Below the pieces are notes generated by a model. That model was not told where the DNA came from. It did no database searches and saw nothing but the letters and a program-made list of their open reading frames with translations. DNA of 64,000 nucleotides from Dyella subtropica (lineage in GTDB: Bacteria > Pseudomonadota > Gammaproteobacteria > Xanthomonadales > Rhodanobacteraceae): positions 62,001-126,000 of the forward strand of contig NZ_JAPDPD010000001.1 of the NCBI RefSeq assembly GCF_026283965.1, in the 5' to 3' direction. Made by a program: the position numbers and the translations under genes. This document shows, one piece after another, positions 58,676 to 64,000 of this stretch; the stretch's first letter is position 1; every line of letters starts with the position of its first letter.

Positions 58676-59287
58676 CTAGAGATTCGTTGCCTCGGCTGCC
58701 GCGCCATTCGTCGCAGCGGCGTCGTGGGTACTACGCGCGGGCGCTGGTGTAGCGCCCGGCATAACCGCCGGTAAGGCGGGGAGATGATCCAGCACGGCGG
58801 ACGGATGCAGGTAGCGTTTCACGCTCTCCGGCACTTGCTCGCCGAGCCACGCAGCCACTCCCTTGAACTGCGGCAATAACACCGACTGCTGCCACCACGG
58901 GTCGCGGGTGAAAGCGGTGAACCCCATCAGGAACACCCCAAGCGTCACCAGCAGCACGCCGCGCGCAAAACCGAACACCATGCCGAGCAGGCGGTCGGTA
59001 CCGCTCAGCCCAGTGCCTTCGATCAACCGGCTCACCAGGAACCGCAGCAGCACCCCGGCCAGCAACACGGCGATGAAGCAGGTGCCGTAGCCGGCGGCCA
59101 GACGCGCCGAAGGTAGATCAATACTGTGTGCGTAGTACGCCGATACGCTCGGGCCCAAGGCCCAGGTCACCCAAGCGGCAGCCGCCCAGATCACCAGCGC
59201 CAGCACCTCGGAAATGAGGCCGCGCCACAGGCCAATCAAGACGGAGAGACCGAGTACCGTGAGGATGATGTAGTCGGCCCAATTCAT
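58676..59287 (-). CDS. cvpA: CvpA-family membrane protein
   Basis: A 203-residue inner-membrane protein with four segments: NWADYIILTVLGLSVLIGLWRGLISEVLALVIWAAAAWVTW at the N-terminus, YGTCFIAVLLAGVLLRFLVSRLI in the middle and FGFARGVLLVTLGVFLMGF. The first segment with GLWRGLISE is the family signature. CvpA is needed for colicin V production in E. coli and has been linked to envelope resistance, but its mechanism is unclear. A proline/alanine-rich tail follows. It lies between dedD (6-base gap) and purF in one operon. Confidence 0.93.
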   Translation of the reverse strand: MNWADYIILTVLGLSVLIGLWRGLISEVLALVIWAAAAWVTWALGPSVSAYYAHSIDLPSARLAAGYGTCFIAVLLAGVLLRFLVSRLIEGTGLSGTDRLLGMVFGFARGVLLVTLGVFLMGFTAFTRDPWWQQSVLLPQFKGVAAWLGEQVPESVKRYLHPSAVLDHLPALPAVMPGATPAPARSTHDAAATNGAAAEATNL

Positions 59288-59293
59288 AGGCGA

Positions 59294-60352
59294 TCAGGGT
59301 GCGCTGACGACGTTGCCGCCAAGACCGAGCTTGGTCTTGATCTGGTCGCGTATGCGCAAGGCGTCATCGCGCTGCGTCTGCGGCCCGGCGCGCACGCGCC
59401 ACAGCTGCTTGCCGTTGGCGTTCACCGTGTCCACGTAACCATCGAAGCCATTGGCGCGCAGCTTGTCGCGCAGCGCATTGGCGTCGGCCTGGCTGCCCAT
59501 GGCGGCCACCTGCACGGCCCAGCCGCCGGCGCGGGCGGCCGTCTTGGCAGCGCCGGCCGGCGCGGCGGCGGGAGCGTCGTCGCTGGCCGGCGTGCTGGCG
59601 CTGCCTTCAAGGCGGGCCGGTGCACCGGGGATGGTCTGGGTGATCTTCAAGCGCGCCGCTTCGGCAGCGGCACGGGATTCGAACGGACCGGCAATGACCA
59701 GGGTGAGCTGCTTGCCGCCCTGGTTGATCGCACGGCTCGACACCGGGTAGCCCAGGCCGCGCACGCGCTGCATCAGGCTTTGCGCACTCGCGGCCGACGC
59801 ATACGCGCTGAGATTGAGCGAGAACTGACCATGCGCTGCGGTAGCGGCCGGCAGCGCGGGTGCGACGGCCGGCTGCGGCTTGCTGGCCGCCTCTGCGGCG
59901 GCCGGCTTGGTTTGTGCGGGGATCACCGGCTGCGTGGCAGCCGGTTTGGTCTGCACCGGAATCACTGGCTGGGAAGGCGAGGCTCCACGGGTGACCGTGG
60001 TCGGCTCGGGCTTCTGATTCGCCGTGGGGTCGGTTTCCACGTCGCGCGGACGGCTGGAACCGATATTCACTGTCGCGAGCTGATCGCCACTGACCGGCGT
60101 CGCACCCGGCGCGACAGGCTGTTCGGCACCGGTCACGGCCGGCTTTGGCGCAGCGGCGGCGGTGGAGGACGACGCGGCGCCCGGGGTGAGGCTCATGGTC
60201 TTGGTCTGCAGGTCGCGATCCGGTGCCGGCGGTATCGCCAGACTGACCGTTTCATCGCCACCCGCCGCCGGTGGTTTGCTGGAAAAGAACATCGGCACGA
60301 ACAGGACCGCCAACGCAATCAGGACGGCGGCACCCAGCAGACGTGTTTTCAA
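59294..60352 (-). CDS. dedD: SPOR-domain protein DedD
   Basis: A 352-residue bitopic division protein. TTG 60352 is chosen (KTRLLGAAVLIALAVLFVPM), because GGAG lies six bases upstream and gives the normal short cytoplasmic N-terminus; another TTG four codons earlier has no such site. After one membrane segment comes a long low-complexity linker rich in P, A and T. Two SPOR repeats follow: GQFSLNLSAYASAASAQSLMQRVRGLGYPV (about residues 175-245) and WAVQVAAMGSQADANALRDKLRANGFDGYVDTV (about 270-340). E. coli DedD has one. SPOR domains bind denuded septal peptidoglycan. Confidence 0.92.
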   Translation of the reverse strand: MKTRLLGAAVLIALAVLFVPMFFSSKPPAAGGDETVSLAIPPAPDRDLQTKTMSLTPGAASSSTAAAAPKPAVTGAEQPVAPGATPVSGDQLATVNIGSSRPRDVETDPTANQKPEPTTVTRGASPSQPVIPVQTKPAATQPVIPAQTKPAAAEAASKPQPAVAPALPAATAAHGQFSLNLSAYASAASAQSLMQRVRGLGYPVSSRAINQGGKQLTLVIAGPFESRAAAEAARLKITQTIPGAPARLEGSASTPASDDAPAAAPAGAAKTAARAGGWAVQVAAMGSQADANALRDKLRANGFDGYVDTVNANGKQLWRVRAGPQTQRDDALRIRDQIKTKLGLGGNVVSAP

Positions 60353-60430
60353 GACTGGCTCCAAGGCGACAAGCGCAACGCGAAACAGGCGGGATTATAA
60401 CCTGCCCGGAAGGCGGACCACGGCAGAACT

Positions 60431-61711
60431 TCAGCGATTCGATTCAGAAAGAACGGCTGCAGCGACGAAAAACGAACCGAACGCGAGAATGCGATCGCCT
60501 CGCTGCGCCTTCTGACGTGCCGCCTCCAACGCGGCATGCACGGTGGCGTGAACCTCAAAGCTCGCCCCTGGAAGCGCCAACTGCAATTCGTCAGCCAGCG
60601 CCTCGCCTGGCAGGCCGCGTGGCGTATCACGATCAAGCCCGGCCAATTGCCAGTCATGGATACGCGAGCTCAGTGCCCTGATCACCCCCGCCACATCTTT
60701 GTCGGCCAATGCGCCGTACACCGCATACACATGCCCGCCCGGATTGGCGTCCAGCCACTCGGCAAGCGCGCGTGCCGCCTGCGGGTTGTGTCCCACGTCG
60801 ACGATGAGCGCCGGATCGCCGCCCAGTGATTGCAGGCGCGCCGAAACCTTGGCGACGCGCAAGCCAGCCGATGCAGCGGCGGCGATGGCCGGCACCGGTA
60901 CGGGCGCATCCTCGCCCTTCAACGCATACAGAGCGGCCAGCGCCGTTGCCGCGTTGGCGTATTGCACCGGCGCCACCAGCACCGGGTCCGGCAAGGACAA
61001 GGCGGTGCCGTCGCGATGCAGCCAACGCCAGCCCGCCACCCCGCGCTCCACGCGGAAATCCGTGCCGGCGCGCTCCACCTTGGCGCCACTCGTGTGCAGT
61101 GTGTCGATTAAACCTGCGGGCGGATCAAGCTCGCCCACAATGGCCGGGCGCCCTGCCCGCGCAATACCCGCTTTCTCGCGCCCGATGCTGTCGCGATCCG
61201 GACCCAGCCAGTCCATATGGTCCAGGTCGACCGTGGTGATAACCGCCACGTCCGCGTCGATGATATTCACCGCGTCCAACCGACCGCCCAGCCCCACTTC
61301 CAATACAGCGACATCCAGATCGGCACGGGCAAAGAGGTCCAACGCCGCCAGGGTGCCGAACTCGAAATACGTCAGCGGCAACTCGCCACGCGCGGCCTCG
61401 ATGCGCTCGAAGCTGGCGATCAACGCTTCATCGTCGGCGTCGCGACCGTCGATCCGTATCCGTTCGTTGTAGCGCAGCAGATGCGGTGAGGTGTAGCAGC
61501 CCACGCGACGGCCGGCCGCGCTCAGCATCGCCTCCAGCATCGCCACGGTGGAACCCTTGCCGTTGGTGCCACCGACGGTGATCGTCCAGCGTGCAGGTGC
61601 CGGCGCGCCCATGCGCTCCCATACGGTACGCACGCGGTCGAGGCCCAGCTCGATGCTGCGCACGTTGACGTGCTCTTGATAAATCAGCCATTCGGCCAGC
61701 GTGCGTGACAT
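60431..61711 (-). CDS. folC: Bifunctional folylpolyglutamate synthase / dihydrofolate synthase
   Basis: FolC adds glutamate to dihydropteroate and then to folates. Starting at MSRTLAEWLIYQEHVNVRSI gives 426 residues. Signatures are the P-loop TVGGTNGKGSTVAMLEAML near residue 50, VGCYTSPHLLRYNERIRIDG, LEVGLGGRLDAVNIIDADVAVITTVDLDHMDWLG near residue 150, and IVDVGHNPQAARALAEWLD near residue 320. It heads the operon folC-dedD-cvpA-purF. In many relatives accD precedes it; here repeats occupy that side. Confidence 0.96.
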   Translation of the reverse strand: MSRTLAEWLIYQEHVNVRSIELGLDRVRTVWERMGAPAPARWTITVGGTNGKGSTVAMLEAMLSAAGRRVGCYTSPHLLRYNERIRIDGRDADDEALIASFERIEAARGELPLTYFEFGTLAALDLFARADLDVAVLEVGLGGRLDAVNIIDADVAVITTVDLDHMDWLGPDRDSIGREKAGIARAGRPAIVGELDPPAGLIDTLHTSGAKVERAGTDFRVERGVAGWRWLHRDGTALSLPDPVLVAPVQYANAATALAALYALKGEDAPVPVPAIAAAASAGLRVAKVSARLQSLGGDPALIVDVGHNPQAARALAEWLDANPGGHVYAVYGALADKDVAGVIRALSSRIHDWQLAGLDRDTPRGLPGEALADELQLALPGASFEVHATVHAALEAARQKAQRGDRILAFGSFFVAAAVLSESNR

Positions 61712-61901
61712 GACAAGTCTTGAAGTAGTGAATAGCGCGCCGAGTCGCATCACTCGGCTCCTTTGCGCCAAAACGCATCGATGGAATGATAGTCCCTGGG
61801 ACGGCATGGATCATCGGCTTGGCGTTCAACGGCGCAGCGCCATCCCTCGGTGCTTCCTTTGCCGGATCGGTTGCGAAGCTTAGAGCATCGCCAGATCGAC
61901 G

Positions 61902-61924
61902 GTAGGAGCGCACCCTGTGCGCGA
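61902..61924 (+). repeat. GTAG-headed REP sequence, left member of an inverted pair
   Basis: GTAGGAGCGCACCCTGTGCG followed by CGA. It mirrors the copy at 62548-62570, so the two flank the family B element between them like a BIME. The 190 bases between folC and this REP show no gene. Confidence 0.8.
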
Positions 61925-62029
61925 AACTATCTCTTGTACACATCTCGCGCCGGCATGGATCTGCTCTTTCGACCCGCACGACATGATGGCCTTCCGATGA
62001 GCGAGGCTCTGCTTTTGATCTTTGGGGGC

Positions 62030-62484
62030 CCCTGTGGAGCGGTGAGGGCTGGACGATAAGGCCCGCAGGGGGACCGCCATGGATGGCGGTTCCTTTTCGA
62101 CACGACAGGGACGTCGTGTCCCGATGTCATCTAAGAGCGGGCCCGGCCAGACCTCACGAACCCGCAGGCGAAGCCCGTAGAGCGCGCAAGAGGGGTGGTC
62201 TTTCTCTTGGTTACTTCTCTTGACTCCGGGCATCCATGCCCTCCGCCCTTCGGGCCAGCTGCGCTGTTCGCCATCGCTCCTGCTCAGGCGTGACCAAACA
62301 AAGAGAAGTGACCCGGCCGCCGGCAGGCGGACGGAAGCCCGCCGCAGGCGAGCCAGGTCGCGATAACGCGAACACCGAGCGGCAACGCCACTAGATTCCA
62401 GCCTACGCTGGAATGACGACGATGAGCGGTATCGCGAGCACCCACCCCTCACCCCAACCCTCTCCCCGGCGGGGAGAGGGAGCA
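62030..62484. repeat. Family B composite repeat with D unit (copy B3, carrying a ~70-bp insertion)
   Basis: It contains CCTGTGGAGCGGTGAGGGCT, hairpins CCGCCATGGATGGCGG and GACACGAC/GTCGTGTC, the core arms TTACTTCTCTT (62211-) and CAAAGAGAAGTGA (-62313), ATTCCAGCCTACGCTGGAAT and the closing D unit. Compared with B2, about 70 extra bases (62222-62291) split the core hairpin. The whole lies between two inverted REPs. The rest of the 61712-62566 gap holds no gene that I can support. Confidence 0.85.
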
Positions 62485-62547
62485 GAAGCAGGCTCATGCA
62501 CGCGTTGAGTTGTGCACAGGAGACAGGTGCGCGGTCCGGCGCCACGA

Positions 62548-62570
62548 TCGCGCACAGGGTGCGCTCCTAC
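62548..62570 (-). repeat. GTAG-headed REP sequence supplying a stop codon
   Basis: On the minus strand GTAGGAGCGCACCCTGTGCG starts at 62570. The TAG of its head (62567-62569) is the stop codon of the acetyl-CoA hydrolase-like gene. Confidence 0.8.
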
Positions 62571-64000
62571 CGGGATCGCCGCAGGGCTACTTGCACTAGA
62601 CGACGCTGCAGTCGTTCGCTCAACGAGCCTTGTCCCACCAGACCCATGCGCACCAGCGCTTCCGCCTCGCCGTCCGCCGCCTCACCGCGCCGCATCAATG
62701 CGCGTATCAGGGCAAACCGTCCCCGCCAGGAGGCGCTGGATGACTGCAACCAGTTCAGCGCAGGTAATAGGCGCTGTTCGACCTCGGTGAAATCGCTGCC
62801 AAAAGGGAAACTGGGTAACAGGCCCTTGTGCTGCAGCGGCGCCAACGCTTCGCGCAAATGCTCCGGCCGATTGCGGCGCCATTTCTCCGGAATCTGGAAA
62901 TCCGCAGCGAGCTTCCCTTCCGACTTGGCCTCGGCGCACAGCGCATCCAGAAAGCGTGCATCGCAGATCGCCAGCATCGCTTCGATACATTCGCTATCGG
63001 TTTTGCCGCGCAGATCGGCCACGCCGTATTCGGTGACGAACAAGTCGCACAGGTGACGCGGGATAGTGGTGTGGCCGTAGTTGAAGCGGATATTCGTCTC
63101 CACCGTGCCGCGCACCTTGCGCGTCGCGCGCAACAAGAGTGCGGAGCGGCCATCCGGCAACTCGTGCGCCATCGCCACAAAGTTGTACTGCCCGCCGACG
63201 CCGCTCACCACGTGCCCATCTTCCAGGCCATCGGATACGGCTGCGCCGAACAACGTGGCCATCATGCAGGTATTGAAGAAGCGCGCGCCGCGCCGCTGCA
63301 GGCTGGCCAGTGCCTGATGATCGCCATAGAGCTGGTTGACGTTGGAGACGCGGCACATGTCGATCGCATCCGGATCGGCCGCCTCGGTTTCGCGCAGCCA
63401 CTCATACAACTCGCGAGTGCCGAGGAAGAACGCGCCGCGCAGGTAATGGCCGCCCGGCGCCTGGCCCGTCAATCGACCCGCGGAGGCCGCACGTTCGAGC
63501 GCCAGATTGTCCCAGCTGCGCCGCTTGAGAATGCCGGCGCGCTGCAGATGCATGAAGCCATCCATGACCATTTCGCTTGCGCCATACAAGCCAGCCTGGA
63601 GTGGCGCGAGGCCACCCATACGGGCTGCCAGCGCGTGAGTGGCGCCACGCGAATCAATCGCCACCAGGGCGCACCGCCAGTTGACGTTGTCGCGCTGGCG
63701 CAGCAGCAAGGCATGCACCAGTGCGTCGGATAGGGCACCGATGCCGATCTGCAGGCAACCACCGTCCTTCACCAGTGCGCTGGCATGCAGACCCAGCGAG
63801 TACTCCGCCAGGTCGACCGGCTGCCTCGGCAACGCGAACAGCGGTGCGATAGCGTCGGGACGAAGTTCGATGTCGAAGAAATCCTCCGCCACCTCCGCGT
63901 GCCCGCTGAGGTAAGGAAGATCCGGATGCACCACCGCCACGCACAAGGGCCGTGGCTTGCCGGCCGCTTGCGCTTGATCGAGGAAATCCAGCGTCAGGTC
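62567..64000 (-). CDS. Acetyl-CoA hydrolase/transferase family protein, cut by the window end
   Basis: The frame is open to the window edge, so the N-terminus is missing; 477 residues are visible. They match class I CoA-transferases of the acetyl-CoA hydrolase group: GCLQIGIGALSDALVHALLLR, then YGASEMVMDGFMHL, GVGGQYNFVAMAHELPDGRSALLLRATR and the C-terminal signature HLCDLFVTEYGVADLRGKTDSE. Members move CoA between acetate/succinate and other acids or hydrolyse acetyl-CoA. This one is more divergent than typical ~500-residue SucCoA:acetate transferases (long spacer and QIPEKWRRNRPEHLREAL tail), so the exact substrate is uncertain. Its stop codon is formed by a REP. Confidence 0.88.
   Translation of the reverse strand, partial: DLTLDFLDQAQAAGKPRPLCVAVVHPDLPYLSGHAEVAEDFFDIELRPDAIAPLFALPRQPVDLAEYSLGLHASALVKDGGCLQIGIGALSDALVHALLLRQRDNVNWRCALVAIDSRGATHALAARMGGLAPLQAGLYGASEMVMDGFMHLQRAGILKRRSWDNLALERAASAGRLTGQAPGGHYLRGAFFLGTRELYEWLRETEAADPDAIDMCRVSNVNQLYGDHQALASLQRRGARFFNTCMMATLFGAAVSDGLEDGHVVSGVGGQYNFVAMAHELPDGRSALLLRATRKVRGTVETNIRFNYGHTTIPRHLCDLFVTEYGVADLRGKTDSECIEAMLAICDARFLDALCAEAKSEGKLAADFQIPEKWRRNRPEHLREALAPLQHKGLLPSFPFGSDFTEVEQRLLPALNWLQSSSASWRGRFALIRALMRRGEAADGEAEALVRMGLVGQGSLSERLQRRLVQVALRRSR

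Overview
The window is high-GC, gene-dense chromosomal DNA from a gammaproteobacterium. The gene content and order best fit the Xanthomonadales/Lysobacterales, probably Rhodanobacteraceae (Dyella, Luteibacter or Frateuria type). Supporting points are a his operon headed by a TrpR-like regulator gene, a fused hisB and hisIE, the block folC-dedD-cvpA-purF, ftsK-lolA divergent from trxB with aat downstream, and GTAG-headed REP sequences. The genus call is inference; no rRNA or marker alignment was available.

Layout. 1-3.2 kb: the 3' end of a nonribosomal peptide synthetase (adenylation C-terminus, carrier, thioesterase) followed by a CmlA-type diiron beta-hydroxylase, so this is the tail of a secondary-metabolite cluster. 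3.2-12.1 kb: a RelE/NadS-type toxin-antitoxin pair, a DUF1275 membrane protein, lolA and ftsK on the minus strand, then trxB, a DsbA-like protein, a peptidoglycan-type N-acyltransferase and aat on the plus strand. 12.1-13.2 kb: repeats plus a frameshifted small lipoprotein gene. 13.2-22.4 kb: recC-recB-recD with overlapping genes. 22.4-29.7 kb: palindromic repeats and two tandem trimeric autotransporter adhesins with duplicated leaders and their own terminators. 29.7-32 kb: a secreted CocE/X-Pro-peptidase-type hydrolase and a small ricin-type lectin-like protein. 32.2-35.3 kb: a minor-pilin operon pilV-pilW-pilX-pilE without pilY1. 35.5-41.9 kb: an ABC exporter, endonuclease V, a DUF3772 mechanosensitive channel and an AraC-type regulator. 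42.1-49.6 kb: a complete histidine operon (TrpR-like gene, hisG, D, C, B, H, A, F, I) with a visible promoter and an operator-like palindrome. 49.7-57.1 kb: a DUF998 protein, an HExxH membrane protein, an oversized MIO-type ammonia-lyase, hisS, tRNA-Pro(CGG), a DUF4349 lipoprotein and a DUF455 ferritin-like protein. 57.1-64 kb: purF, cvpA, dedD, folC and a partial acetyl-CoA hydrolase/transferase.

The most unusual theme is the load of palindromic non-coding elements. At least four families occur: GTAG REPs, two large families (A and B) that share a hairpin core seen eight times, and CT-rich elements including one 189-bp element with perfect 31-bp terminal inverted repeats. A separate 293-bp element folds into a three-way junction. 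Many abut or even supply the stop codons of neighbouring genes. No transposase gene, CRISPR array or rRNA gene was seen. Small open frames inside these repeats are repeat translations and were not annotated as genes.
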